DNA from: Bdellovibrio bacteriovorus
Lineage (GTDB): Bacteria > Bdellovibrionota > Bdellovibrionia > Bdellovibrionales > Bdellovibrionaceae
Direction of reading: 5' to 3'
Length of the DNA: 64,000 nt
Assembly: GCF_001592755.1 (NCBI RefSeq)
Contig: NZ_LUKF01000003.1
Coordinates: forward strand, 62,001 to 126,000
This document shows positions 9,130-18,140 of this stretch, one piece after another. How positions within the stretch are numbered: position 1 is the stretch's first letter; each line of letters opens with the position of its first letter. The notes under the pieces are model-generated. The model was not told where the DNA came from and made no database searches. It worked only from the letters and a program-made list of their open reading frames with translations. The translations under genes were made by a program, and so were the position numbers.

Positions 9130-9277
9130 AACCACCACCTACGTTCAATAATTTGGTTATTCTGTAGAACTCTTCGGCAGGACTGTGGGGAAGCTTGATG
9201 GAGGTTCCTGAATATGGAAGCGCAGAAAAACAGTTTTAATTTATCTGCCTCATCTTGAAGCTCTAAAACAGGAAAAA

Positions 9278-10072
9278 TTAAAACCGCGACAAATAACTGT
9301 CTGGCTTTGAGACGATGCTCAGATGATTCAGCCCCGGCACGATCTCAACTGGAATATTTGCTTTAGTGAAAAGCTCCAGATGTCTTTCGGGAATATCGAC
9401 TTCATCATCCGCACCCGTAAAAACCTTCAAAGGCGGAGAAAGCTTCAAGAGCTTTTCCATCACGTCGTCTGGTGGCGATGCGGCTTTTAGAAACTCTTTG
9501 GAGTAAGTGATCTTTTCCTGACCACTGCGCAGAGCTTCGGGCATATTGACCGCAAAACTTCCATCCTCATTCGGAGAAATCCAACCGCCATAGTTTGGGT
9601 AAAAAGCTTGCAGATGAGCCGGCAAACGCGGAGCCAGAGCCACAAACTTTGCAAACTGTTTGTGCAGTTCTGACGTCGCCACTCGCAACGTGAAACCGCC
9701 GCCCAGAGAATGGCCCGCTAAAGTGATTCGCGAAATCGCTCGCTGCATTTTTACGTGAATAAGCAACTCTTCCAGATCGATCTCAAGTTGATTTTCAGGA
9801 ATGATATCGGAAACACCAAGGCTGGCGCCATGCCCGCGAAAATCTGGAGTCACGACATTCGCAACACCGGCTTGCGCCAACGCAGAAGCCAGCACGCACA
9901 TGTAGCGACTGTCACTCCCCACCCCGTGATACAGAACAATCAAGTCCTCGCACCACGCCGGGTACAGGCGATAAGAAAGTGTGGCACCCTGTCGCGTTTT
10001 AAAAGTTTCCAAGGGAGCTAACTTTCCCAGAGGAATCTTAAACTTGCGAAGATCCAGGATGCGGCCTTTCAT
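9278..10072 (-). CDS. Alpha/beta-hydrolase (lysophospholipase-like)
   Basis: A 264-residue alpha/beta-hydrolase. The nucleophile elbow is LAGHSLGGG with Ser122; the likely acid is in TGADDEVDIP and the catalytic His in GLNHLSIV. LYHGVGSDSRY provides the oxyanion region. These features resemble monoacylglycerol lipase/lysophospholipase-type serine hydrolases, but substrate is open. No signal peptide, so cytoplasmic. Its ATG overlaps the stop of the ABC-F gene by one base (TAATG), implying translational coupling. Confidence 0.85.
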   Translation of the reverse strand: MKGRILDLRKFKIPLGKLAPLETFKTRQGATLSYRLYPAWCEDLIVLYHGVGSDSRYMCVLASALAQAGVANVVTPDFRGHGASLGVSDIIPENQLEIDLEELLIHVKMQRAISRITLAGHSLGGGFTLRVATSELHKQFAKFVALAPRLPAHLQAFYPNYGGWISPNEDGSFAVNMPEALRSGQEKITYSKEFLKAASPPDDVMEKLLKLSPPLKVFTGADDEVDIPERHLELFTKANIPVEIVPGLNHLSIVSKPDSYLSRF

Positions 10073-11703
10073 TACGCCAAGGCCTCTTGTTGTTTTTTAC
10101 GAGTGTAATATTCGTAGTTGCCTTCGTAGATACGGATTTGATTTTTATCCACTTCAAAAACGCGTGTCGTGATTTCTCTTAAGAAGTGGCGATCATGGCT
10201 TACGATCATCACAGTGCCCGGGAAGTTTTTAATTGCTTCCAATAAAACTTCACGAGACTTGATGTCCAAGTGATTCGTCGGCTCATCCAGAATCAGAAGA
10301 TTCACGGGTTGCGCCAAAATAGTCGCTAAAACTACGCGAGATTTTTCACCACCGGAAAGAATGGAAATTTTCTTTTCCGCTTCTTCGCCTGAAAATTTAA
10401 ACGCGCCCAAAAGACTTCTCACAAAACCCAGTCCCGCATTCGGCATGCGCGCGTGCACTTCGTCTAAGATTGTCGACTTCGGATCTAAGACATCCAAAGA
10501 GTTCTGACTGAAATAACCAACATTGATAGAAGCACCAATATTGACCGCGCCATTTGTCGGCTCTGCATGGCCCGCGATAATTTTTAGAAGCGTCGATTTA
10601 CCGGCCCCGTTCACGCCGACAACCGCAATGCGGTCCATGCGTTTCACCAAAGCATTGGCGCCAGAGAATACTAACTTCTCTTTACCATCATCGCGCTTCC
10701 AAATTTTAGAAAGCCCTTCAAACTTGACGACCTCATCACCACCGCGAGGGGGCACGGGCCATTCAAATTTGATTTCCGCTTCTTCCGGTGGAATTTCAAT
10801 ACGGTCAATTTTTTCTAACTTCTTCACACGCGATTGCACTTGCGCCGCGTGGGAAGCGCGAGCCGCGAAGCGAGCAATAAACTCTTCTTCCTTCGCTAGC
10901 ATATCCTCTTGGCGTTTCGCCGCCGCGATCAATTGCTGCAAACGGATTTCGCGTTCTTTTTCATAGAAATCGTAGTTGCCGCCATAGACCGTGATAGTTT
11001 TATTGGCGATCTCGACAATTTTGGTGACCAGACGATTCATGAAATCGCGATCATGGCTTGTCATCAAAATCGCGCCGGGGAAGTTGCTCAACCACTCTTC
11101 AAGCCAAATGATGGATTCTACATCCAAGTGATTCGTCGGCTCGTCCATCAGAAGAACTTCAGGATTCAATGCCAGGATTTTCGCCAAAGCAATACGCATT
11201 TTCCAACCACCAGAAAAACTGTCGGTCGGACGATGATAGTCTTCAGGGCCGATACCAAGACCCGTCAAGATTTCAGCGGCGCGAGATTCAAGGTCATAAC
11301 CACCTAAGCGTTCAAACTCCGCTTGCAGTTCACCGTACTCTTCAAGGATTTTCGTCATCTCATCCGCATCAAGCTCCGGGTCTGCAAGTTTGGTTTCGCA
11401 TTCTTGCATGCGCGCTTGCATATCGCCGATGTTACCTACTGCCGACTTCACTTCTTCAATAGCCGAACGGCCCTTCATCTCTTCAATGTTTTGAGAGAAA
11501 TAGCCAATGACGGTGCGATCGGATTTAGAAATCGTTCCGCCATCCACACCCTCTTCGCCCGTGATGATACGGAAGATGGTTGTCTTACCCGCCCCATTCG
11601 GTCCTACCAATCCAATTTTTTCGCCGGCATTGATTTGGAAAGAGCCATTGCGATAAAGGATCTTGTTACCGTGTTGTTTAGAGATGTTTGATAAGTGAAT
11701 CAT
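10072..11703 (-). CDS. ABC-F family ribosome-associated ATPase
   Basis: A 543-residue protein with two ABC nucleotide-binding domains and no membrane segments. Walker A motifs are GPNGAGKTT (near residue 35) and GVNGAGKST (near residue 362). The signature motifs are FSGGWKMRIALA and LSGGEKSRVVLA, with LLMDEPTNHLD and LILDEPTNHLD Walker B motifs. The charged linker around residues 235-300 is the P-site tRNA interaction motif typical of ABC-F translation factors (EttA, YbiT, Uup). Which paralogue this is cannot be settled by eye. A very GC-rich palindromic leader precedes it, which could serve attenuation. Confidence 0.92.
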   Translation of the reverse strand: MIHLSNISKQHGNKILYRNGSFQINAGEKIGLVGPNGAGKTTIFRIITGEEGVDGGTISKSDRTVIGYFSQNIEEMKGRSAIEEVKSAVGNIGDMQARMQECETKLADPELDADEMTKILEEYGELQAEFERLGGYDLESRAAEILTGLGIGPEDYHRPTDSFSGGWKMRIALAKILALNPEVLLMDEPTNHLDVESIIWLEEWLSNFPGAILMTSHDRDFMNRLVTKIVEIANKTITVYGGNYDFYEKEREIRLQQLIAAAKRQEDMLAKEEEFIARFAARASHAAQVQSRVKKLEKIDRIEIPPEEAEIKFEWPVPPRGGDEVVKFEGLSKIWKRDDGKEKLVFSGANALVKRMDRIAVVGVNGAGKSTLLKIIAGHAEPTNGAVNIGASINVGYFSQNSLDVLDPKSTILDEVHARMPNAGLGFVRSLLGAFKFSGEEAEKKISILSGGEKSRVVLATILAQPVNLLILDEPTNHLDIKSREVLLEAIKNFPGTVMIVSHDRHFLREITTRVFEVDKNQIRIYEGNYEYYTRKKQQEALA

Positions 11704-11744
11704 TCTTGTTTCCTATCTAGTTCGCGTGGGAGCGAGTCCAGTTG

Positions 11745-11792
11745 CGCGAGCGTCGCTCGCTCCACATCCTGCGCGGGCGCGCCCGCCGCGCG
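11745..11792 (-). promoter_or_regulatory. GC-rich palindromic leader of the ABC-F gene
   Basis: Two strong inverted repeats lie in the 150-nt gap upstream of the ABC-F gene: GCGAGC-GTC-GCTCGC around 11749-11763, and the perfect 14-nt palindrome GCGGGCGCGCCCGC at 11773-11786. The local GC is far above the surroundings. They could form attenuating hairpins in the 5' leader, a mechanism known for several ABC-F genes, but no leader peptide was identified. Confidence 0.4.
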
Positions 11793-12001
11793 AATTTATA
11801 TCTCGAAAATGGCGAAAGTGCGCTAAAAATTTTTAAATATTTTGCTTAGTTTGTATGCACTTTCCAGAGTGTACACGGAAAAATAAACTTCGGGAAAAAA
11901 TCGCGCAAGGAAGCTTCAAGAATTTCAAGCACTTCGCGAAATGTAGAACGCTCTCACATGGTCTTAGTGTTGCTTTTTTAAGCCGGTGGAGGGCTTCTAA
12001 G

Positions 12002-12799
12002 ATGGCAACCACGATCTACACAAGCTTCAAACAGCATATACTCGTAACGACATTCTTTTCGGCTCTGGTCCTGTCGATCGGATGTTCACAATCAGGGCAA
12101 TTTCCAGTGACTCACCTCGGAGATTCCAACCAAAGTTCAGGCATTGTCGACCCGGCCCCAGAGACTCCGGAAACTGAAGAACCCACGACTCCGACAACAC
12201 CGACAGAACCTGAAACACCCTCTTACAAAATGCAAGCCCTCGCCTGGGAAAGTACGAGCTACCCTCAGCGCACATTATGGTCCCAGCACTTGCAAAAGAT
12301 TATCAGCACGGACTGGAACACCCTGCTTGCCGGAGCTGACGACATCGAAGACTTCTGCCCGACCTACTACAAGCTCGCTAACGATGAGCGCGCCAATGTG
12401 TGGGCGCAGCTCTTTGTGGCCATCACGAAATATGAGAGCGCTTACAGTCCGACATCTCGCATGCAAGAAACCACGATGGGGACCGACCCCGTAACCGGAA
12501 GACCTGTTTACTCTGAGGGACTTTTACAGCTCTCTTACCAGGACATCCAGTGGGCGCCTTGGTGCGAGTTTGATTGGTCAAAGGATAAGAGCCTTTCAGC
12601 CACAGACCCTAAGAAAACCATCTTGGACCCCTATCTGAATCTAGATTGTGGTGTCGGAATTATGGCCAAGCAGGTAAAAAATAAGGGGGCCATCGTCCTG
12701 AGCTCCGGAGTGTATTGGGCCGTGATCAAGAGAGGCGGAAGTTATCAAAAGATCAGCGCAATTCAGTCTATCGTAAAATCACTCGCTTTGTGCAAATAG
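12002..12799 (+). CDS. Secreted SLT-like (lytic transglycosylase-type) lipoprotein
   Basis: A 265-residue lipoprotein; lipobox ALVLSIGC. The ATG at 12002 is preceded by GGTGGAGG at good spacing, which is why the longer upstream extension to 11855 is rejected. After the lipid anchor comes a Pro/Thr/Glu linker (about residues 45-75), then a compact domain with FVAITKYESAYSP (Glu as candidate catalytic acid) and YSEGLLQLSYQD, the GLLQ-type signature of SLT lysozyme-fold enzymes. The C-terminus SLALCK matches the ending of the protein at 14858-15568 (SNLAFCK), so the two are paralogues flanking the helicase gene. Predicted to act on peptidoglycan. Confidence 0.75.
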   Translation: MATTIYTSFKQHILVTTFFSALVLSIGCSQSGQFPVTHLGDSNQSSGIVDPAPETPETEEPTTPTTPTEPETPSYKMQALAWESTSYPQRTLWSQHLQKIISTDWNTLLAGADDIEDFCPTYYKLANDERANVWAQLFVAITKYESAYSPTSRMQETTMGTDPVTGRPVYSEGLLQLSYQDIQWAPWCEFDWSKDKSLSATDPKKTILDPYLNLDCGVGIMAKQVKNKGAIVLSSGVYWAVIKRGGSYQKISAIQSIVKSLALCK

Positions 12800-12889
12800 T
12801 ACATTCCAGCTAAAAAGCCAAGAAATAGGGAGCTTTTGACCTCAAGATCGTTTATCTTCGGGGCCACTTATTCTGAAAGGTTCCCTTTA

Positions 12890-14722
12890 ATGACTCCATT
12901 GACAACTGTCGATAGTTTCGAAAGCTTTGGTCTGAGCGCGCCGGTGATGGCCGCTATGCTGGACATGGGCTTTACGACACCGACCCCTATCCAACGCCAA
13001 GCTTTGCCTATCCTCCTAGCAGGAGCTCAAGACTTCATCGGTCTTGCATCAACAGGCACAGGAAAAACAGCCGCATTCGGTATCCCTCTTGTAGAGTCTA
13101 TCGATGCTTCCACAAAAGACACTCAAGCTTTAGTGATGAGCCCCACACGTGAGTTGGCTCTTCAAGTTGCCGAGCAATTGACTTTGCTAGGTAAGAAAAA
13201 AGGCCTTCGTGTTGTTACGATTTACGGTGGTTCTAGCTACCGCACTCAAATCGAAGGAATTAAAAGAGGCGCGCACATCGTGGTGGCAACACCCGGCCGT
13301 CTTGTGGATTTCCTAGAGCAAAAAATTATCAAACTTCAAAACGTAAAAACGGTCGTGCTTGATGAGGCCGATGAAATGTTGAACATGGGTTTCAAAGATG
13401 ACCTCGAGTTCATCTTGAAAGCCACACACTCTGAAGGCGAAAGCTCTCACCGCGCGGCTTGCCGTACTTGGTTGTTCTCTGCAACTATGAGCGGCGATGT
13501 TCGCCGTATTGCTGAAACGTATTTGGAAAGCCCAGAAACGGTTCAAATCAATAAATCAACTGGCACCGCTGATACTATCGAGCAAGTTTACTACACGGTG
13601 AAAGATTCCGCGAAAACGGAAGTCATCGGTCGCTTGCTGCAAACTTTGCCTGAATTCTACGGCATCATCTTCTGCCAAACGAAAATGGAAGTGGCAGAAC
13701 TGGCTGACATTTTGACTCAGCGTGGATTCCCTGCAGATTCTTTGCACGGTGATAAATCCCAACAAGAGCGTGAAGCGACTTTAAAAAAGTTCAAGCAACG
13801 CCAAGTCAAAGTGATCGTGGCTACTGACGTGGCGGCTCGTGGTTTGGATATCAAAGATCTAACTCACGTGATCAATCACTCTTTACCTTGGGATGCGGAA
13901 TCTTATGTTCACCGTATCGGTCGTACGGGCCGTAACGGTCAAAAAGGAACAGCCATCACTTTGGTGAACCCAGAGCAATTGAATCTTCTTCGCCGTGTGA
14001 TGAACACGACGAAAGCGGTTCTTACTAAGGGTGTTGTTCCATCTGCGGATGAAGTTGCGGGTCTAAAAATCAAAGACGTTTTAGATCGCGTCAGCACAAT
14101 GCCTGCAGAAGGCGCTGAGCTTCAACTTGCTAATGACTTAATCCAAGACTTGATCCAAAGCGAAGACATCAATTTGCAAAACTTCTCGAAAGAAGAGCTT
14201 TTGGCTCGCTTTATCGTGGCTTACTTCCCGAAAGTATTCGTGAAGAAAGACCAGATGCTAGATTACATGGGCGATCGCATTCCTCGCGAATTGTTGCCGC
14301 GTGATCCTAACGACAATCGTTTCACTCGTGGTCGCAGCGATAGCGGTGGCCGCAGTGGTGGTGGTTACCGTCGCGGTGGTTACAGCAGTGGCGGCGGCGG
14401 TGGCCGTCGCTTTGAGCGTAGCGATCGTGGTGACCGTAACGAACGCAGTGATCGCGGTGGTGAACGTGCAGAACGTGGCGAGCGCACTGAGCGCAGCTTC
14501 GCTCCACGCGCAGAACGCCAAGAGCGCGCGGAGATCAATCCTGTTACGGGATATCGTCCACGTGCAGAAGCGTCAGCTCCCCGTCATGCGACGAAGCGCA
14601 CAGAGCGTTCTGAGCGCGCTGAACGCAGCGAGCGCAGTGATCGTGGTAGTGAACGTGGCGAACGCCGTGATCACCCGGGCATTAAGCGTTTCCGCCCTGG
14701 GAAAAAGAAGTATCAAGACTAG
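12890..14722 (+). CDS. DEAD-box RNA helicase with RGG/RSER-rich tail
   Basis: A 610-residue RNA helicase. In order: Q motif (FESFGLSAPV...PTPIQ), motif I ASTGTGKTAA, Ia PTRELALQ, Ib TPGRLVDF, II DEAD, III SATM, and VI HRIGRTGRNG. About residues 480-610 form a low-complexity tail of Gly-rich and repeated Arg-Ser-Glu-Arg/Arg-Gly-Asp units, as in CsdA/RhlE-type cold-shock and RNA-degradosome helicases, which bind RNA. The ATG at 12890 starts right at the helicase core; a TTG at 12836 would add 18 residues. A strong terminator follows at 14778-14810. Confidence 0.93.
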   Translation: MTPLTTVDSFESFGLSAPVMAAMLDMGFTTPTPIQRQALPILLAGAQDFIGLASTGTGKTAAFGIPLVESIDASTKDTQALVMSPTRELALQVAEQLTLLGKKKGLRVVTIYGGSSYRTQIEGIKRGAHIVVATPGRLVDFLEQKIIKLQNVKTVVLDEADEMLNMGFKDDLEFILKATHSEGESSHRAACRTWLFSATMSGDVRRIAETYLESPETVQINKSTGTADTIEQVYYTVKDSAKTEVIGRLLQTLPEFYGIIFCQTKMEVAELADILTQRGFPADSLHGDKSQQEREATLKKFKQRQVKVIVATDVAARGLDIKDLTHVINHSLPWDAESYVHRIGRTGRNGQKGTAITLVNPEQLNLLRRVMNTTKAVLTKGVVPSADEVAGLKIKDVLDRVSTMPAEGAELQLANDLIQDLIQSEDINLQNFSKEELLARFIVAYFPKVFVKKDQMLDYMGDRIPRELLPRDPNDNRFTRGRSDSGGRSGGGYRRGGYSSGGGGGRRFERSDRGDRNERSDRGGERAERGERTERSFAPRAERQERAEINPVTGYRPRAEASAPRHATKRTERSERAERSERSDRGSERGERRDHPGIKRFRPGKKKYQD

Positions 14723-14756
14723 TCTCACTCTGAGACGGTTGCTTTTTTCGGCAACC
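14722..14756 (+). repeat. Two adjacent hairpins in helicase 3' region
   Basis: GTCTCA-CTC-TGAGAC (14722-14736) is followed directly by GGTTGC-N8-GCAACC (14737-14756). The first hairpin shares its GTCTCA/TGAGAC arms with palindromes at 54688-54702 and 55964-55978. They lie between the helicase stop and the main terminator and could protect the mRNA 3' end. Confidence 0.5.
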
Positions 14757-14777
14757 AACTGTTAGTGAGTTCGACAA

Positions 14778-14810
14778 TGGGAAGGCCTCTATGCCTTCCC
14801 ATTTTATTTT
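14778..14810 (+). terminator. Rho-independent terminator after helicase gene
   Basis: A 9-bp perfect stem TGGGAAGGC / GCCTTCCCA with a 6-nt loop, followed by TTTTATTTT. It ends the helicase transcript before the next SLT-like gene. Confidence 0.85.
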
Positions 14811-14857
14811 GAGATTTAGGCACCATGTTTGCTTTAGCTGTAGATATGGAGATGCCT

Positions 14858-15568
14858 ATGAAAACTACGACATTTATTTTCACTTTTGTTTTCATGATGC
14901 TTGGGACACAAGCCGAAGCGACGAAACACTCAAGCGCTCAAGCTGGGACTTGCACTTCTTGCTCAACGGCTCAGAAAAATGCCCAACAGCAACTTCGCGA
15001 CATTCGCAACACCATCACGGCTCAAGAAAAAGTGGAAGACATGATCGATGTGACAGAGATCATGACCTTTGCCGATCGCTGTGACAATTTCATCGATTCA
15101 GATGGATTAGGGTCATGGGGCCGCACCATTGCCGAAGAGATGCGTAAAGAGCGCTACGAAAACCTTTACCATGCGACTCCGGACTTACTTTCCGTCTGCC
15201 CCGCTTTTAATTCTTTAAACGACAATGGAAAAGAGATGGTGTGGGTGATGATCATCAATACCATGGTTCACCTTGAAAGCTCCTGCACGAAGTCGGTCAC
15301 AGCTCGTGGTCCGAATGGAACTTTAAAAGGCCTGCTTCAACTTCACAAAGGTCGTGAACAAGTTTACGCCGAGGGCTGCCGTCGCGGTGACGCGGATTCT
15401 CCAGCGACAACATTCCGTTGTGGTCTTTCGATGTTAGATAAACAGATGGCTTCGCAAGACGCGCTTTTCTCTCGCAAATCTTATTGGGATGTATTACGTC
15501 CTCAGGCGCGCTCGCAAAAATACAAAAAAGTTAAAAAAGCCGTTAGCAATCTAGCATTCTGCAAATAG
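14858..15568 (+). CDS. Secreted SLT-like protein, paralogue of 12002-12799
   Basis: A 236-residue exported protein. The ATG at 14858 follows GGAG at 8 nt and starts a clear signal peptide (residues 1-21, TQAEA); an ATG at 14825 would add a poor prefix. A CTSC motif follows the signal. The central block has IINTMVHLESSC (candidate catalytic Glu), then GTLKGLLQLHKG and a FRCGLSMLDKQM segment matching the LDCGVGIMAKQV segment of the protein at 12002-12799. Six or more Cys suggest periplasmic disulphides. Probable muramidase, possibly for prey or self wall remodelling (inference). Confidence 0.75.
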   Translation: MKTTTFIFTFVFMMLGTQAEATKHSSAQAGTCTSCSTAQKNAQQQLRDIRNTITAQEKVEDMIDVTEIMTFADRCDNFIDSDGLGSWGRTIAEEMRKERYENLYHATPDLLSVCPAFNSLNDNGKEMVWVMIINTMVHLESSCTKSVTARGPNGTLKGLLQLHKGREQVYAEGCRRGDADSPATTFRCGLSMLDKQMASQDALFSRKSYWDVLRPQARSQKYKKVKKAVSNLAFCK

Positions 15569-15988
15569 TTAGAACGATAAAAGTGCGGCTTTCAAGTCGT
15601 CTGCTACTTCTAAACCGCGGACGACTCCCATGCGAATCAATTTTTCTCTTAAGCTGACACGCAATGAGGCCAATCGCAAATCAGCGGGTTTGGCGCGGAT
15701 TTCTCTTTGCATTTGCGCTAATACCGGGACGGCATCGAGGCTGATCGCGTCGACATCTTGAAAATAAATCACCACCCGACTGAAATCCTTCTTACCCAAA
15801 AGCTCTTGGCGACAGGCTTCCAAGGCCGGTACGACTTGGCTTGTTATTTCTCCTGTTAAAGAGACAACAAGCATGTTGTTTCTTTGGTTAAAGGCATACT
15901 GAAACGACTTCTGGTCTTCCAACGTACAACTCCCGCGAAATCGATGCTTTTTATCTAAGTTTTTTACAATTTTAACATAGCTCCCCAT
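15569..15988 (-). CDS. STAS-domain protein (anti-sigma-antagonist-like)
   Basis: A 139-residue protein whose residues about 30-135 form a STAS domain: strand MLVVSLTGEIT, then RVVIYFQDVDAISLDAVPVL, which aligns with the phosphorylation loop of SpoIIAA (normally D-S-S/T-G; here I-S-L-D, so one Ser remains). STAS proteins relay signals in partner-switching pathways. No anti-sigma kinase gene lies nearby. The gene ends one base after the convergent SLT-like gene stop. Confidence 0.75.
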   Translation of the reverse strand: MGSYVKIVKNLDKKHRFRGSCTLEDQKSFQYAFNQRNNMLVVSLTGEITSQVVPALEACRQELLGKKDFSRVVIYFQDVDAISLDAVPVLAQMQREIRAKPADLRLASLRVSLREKLIRMGVVRGLEVADDLKAALLSF

Positions 15989-16044
15989 GCATTAAAGTTT
16001 TCTCATTCCTGTATCCCATGATGGAACGAATACACGAGGGCGAC

Positions 16045-16071
16045 TTGGGACCCCATGGTAATTTGGGACCC
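16045..16071. promoter_or_regulatory. Direct repeat TTGGGACCC upstream of TolC-family gene
   Basis: TTGGGACCC occurs at 16045-16053 and again at 16063-16071, 18 bases apart centre to centre, in the gap between the divergent STAS and TolC-family genes. Spacing near two helical turns suggests a regulator site. No regulator is assigned. Confidence 0.35.
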
Positions 16072-16147
16072 GAATAAAGACGTGTTTGACAACTAGCTCG
16101 GTGGCTAATAACTCTGTGGGTCACATAAATGAGGGAGGGATCCTTTA

Positions 16148-17491
16148 ATGAAATTTCTTACTCTGCTTCTGACATTCTTCTTAGTGACGACATCTGCATT
16201 TGCGGCTCCAAAAAAACAACAAGGGCCGGTGAAGATCAATCCTACAACTTTACGCCAACTTTTCTTGTCTCGTAATATCGACATCGCGATTGCGCTGAAC
16301 GAAGTGCAACAGGCAAAGACGCAAGTTTCAATTGCTCGTGGCAACCTTCTGCCTTCTGTGAATTTAGGTGCCGTCATTTCTAGCGGACCTAGCTTCATGC
16401 TGACATCCGTAAGCATGCTTTTACCTTTCCTTATGCCTAGCAGCTGGTTGGACTTAAAAGAAAATACTTACCTTCTTCGCGCTCAAGGAACGTCTTACTA
16501 TCTTGCGCAGTTAAACGGTTATGCTTCGGCTTATTCGATCTACTTGACGGTTCTGGGTGACATCGAACTTCGCAATGCTCTTCAAGCTCAATACGAAAAC
16601 TACGAAGAGATCGCGGAAGCTCTGCGCTTGCCTGCAGAAGTGGGCATCATCCGCAAAGAAGAATACTTGCAAGCCCAAGCCCAAGCAAAGAACGCTTTGG
16701 TGCAAGTGTCGCAAGTGGATGAATTGATCAAAAGAGAAAAAGCGTCCGTACGTCAAATGCTGGGTCTTGAGCTGACTCAAGAAATTGTTTTTGAAGGAGC
16801 AAGTGTTCCTTCCTCAGCAGCGGAAAGCATGACTCCGATTGCTCTCTTAGAGAAAATCCACGAAAGCTCGCCAGAGACTGTGCAAATGAATGCGATGATC
16901 ACTGCGGCTCAGTATAACAAGTGGAGCAAGGCTTTCAGCTTCTTGACGGGAAGCTCTTTAGGAATGAACCGTCCCGCTTCAGGTGGCGCGTTCAGCTCTG
17001 TGACTTCGACGGGTTCTGTGAACATGGGCTTTGGCTACTTCCCAAGTCTTGAACTTTCTAACCTGAATGTGGAGCAACTTCGTCTTCGTAAAAAAGAGTT
17101 GCGCTACGACCAAGCGGCTTTGATTGAGTCCACTTTAGGAGCTTTGCAAGAAGCTCACCGTCAGTATCAAGCGGCTTCTTTGGCAGAAGCTAATTTGCGT
17201 GAAGTGTACGATGCAGAATACAAGCGTTACCAATTAGGTATCACGGATATCTTGCACGTCCTTCAAGCCGGCAATTCTTTGACGACGGCTCTTTTGAATA
17301 AAGTGAAAGCGACGACGAATCTGCACACACTTCGTATCAGCCTTCACCGCATCATGATCTCAGATCAATTTGCGAACATTGAAAAGTGTACGATCGAGCG
17401 TCAAGGTTCTGGCGGCATCAAAGGGAAATTGGGTCGTATCTTTAAACCCGAAAAATACCGCGTCACTTTAGACGAAGTCTGCGGTAACTAA
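16148..17491 (+). CDS. TolC-family outer-membrane channel protein
   Basis: A 447-residue protein with a 20-residue signal peptide (ending TSAFAA). It then shows the alternating long amphipathic helices typical of the outer membrane efflux protein family, for example RNIDIAIALNEVQQAKTQVS and the repeat half ending in YQLGITDILHVLQAGNSL. TolC proteins trimerise into outer-membrane/periplasmic tunnels for efflux or type I secretion. No adaptor or inner-membrane pump lies beside it, so it is probably shared. An atypical basic/Cys tail (KCTIERQ...CGN) closes it. Confidence 0.85.
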   Translation: MKFLTLLLTFFLVTTSAFAAPKKQQGPVKINPTTLRQLFLSRNIDIAIALNEVQQAKTQVSIARGNLLPSVNLGAVISSGPSFMLTSVSMLLPFLMPSSWLDLKENTYLLRAQGTSYYLAQLNGYASAYSIYLTVLGDIELRNALQAQYENYEEIAEALRLPAEVGIIRKEEYLQAQAQAKNALVQVSQVDELIKREKASVRQMLGLELTQEIVFEGASVPSSAAESMTPIALLEKIHESSPETVQMNAMITAAQYNKWSKAFSFLTGSSLGMNRPASGGAFSSVTSTGSVNMGFGYFPSLELSNLNVEQLRLRKKELRYDQAALIESTLGALQEAHRQYQAASLAEANLREVYDAEYKRYQLGITDILHVLQAGNSLTTALLNKVKATTNLHTLRISLHRIMISDQFANIEKCTIERQGSGGIKGKLGRIFKPEKYRVTLDEVCGN

Positions 17492-17583
17492 TTTTTTCGG
17501 GTGAGACTATAAAGATTTTCTTTGGCCACGACCGACAAAGACAATTCAGTTCCGTCTTTATCTCAACCGTAGTTAGATATTAT

Positions 17584-17612
17584 AAAAGGGCTCTTTAAGA
17601 GCCCTTTTTTTT
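17584..17612. terminator. Bidirectional rho-independent terminator
   Basis: AAAAGGGCTCT-TTA-AGAGCCCTTTT followed by further T residues. The symmetric A and T flanks let it serve both the TolC-family gene and the convergent gene at 17611-17946. Confidence 0.88.
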
Positions 17613-17946
17613 ACTGAACGCCTGAAGACGAAGAGCTATCTTGTCTTGGAGGGCGTCCCCCATGACCACCGCGACCAAACTTCGGTGGTTCAAAACCTTT
17701 TTCTTTTAAGCACGCATCCATCTGCGCCCGCGTTTCTTCATCTAAGGCCTGCGGTCTTTCACCTTGTACTGGTGCTGGCAACCCCAACTCTTCACGACAG
17801 GCTTCGAAAGCCGCGCGATGCTCTTCATGCGACTTACTGCGCGCGCTGTCCGTTTGTTGTGCCCAAGCCGGAGCCGAAAGTGCAAGAACAATACTTGTGG
17901 CGATATAGAGTTGAAGATCTGCAAGGGTTTGTCTTCTATTTTTCAT
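17611..17946 (-). CDS. Small exported charged protein, unknown
   Basis: A 111-residue protein with a signal peptide (cleavage likely after APAWA). The mature part is hydrophilic, with two similar segments each containing a Cys: EACREELGLPAPV and DACLKEKGFEPPK. The C-terminus is Gly/Pro/Arg/Ser-rich. The paired cysteine-containing helical repeats resemble small periplasmic metal- or stress-related proteins seen in Bdellovibrio, but I recognise no family. Preceded by an AGGAGA ribosome site. Confidence 0.7.
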   Translation of the reverse strand: MKNRRQTLADLQLYIATSIVLALSAPAWAQQTDSARSKSHEEHRAAFEACREELGLPAPVQGERPQALDEETRAQMDACLKEKGFEPPKFGRGGHGGRPPRQDSSSSSGVQ

Positions 17947-18140
17947 AGGATTCTCCTTCGTTTGTTAGAATGAGAATAGGCAGACACTATGGAGGCAGAG
18001 TGGAAAAGTCTCATTTCAAGGCGGCCTTCTTCTGCCAATCTAGACCTTTTTAATTAGCCAATAGTTCGGCATTTCCTCGAACTTTGTAAGGTGATCCTTA
18101 TTTATGTCATAATGTTTCAACATTCTAAAGAAGGACGACA

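Noticed and set aside
11855-12001. N-terminal extension of the SLT-like lipoprotein
   Set aside because: GGTGGAGG and a clear lipoprotein signal begin at 12002; the extension lacks both.
14301-14765. Ala/Val-rich 154-residue frame
   Set aside because: A frame shadow of the repetitive Arg/Gly/Ser tail of the DEAD-box helicase.
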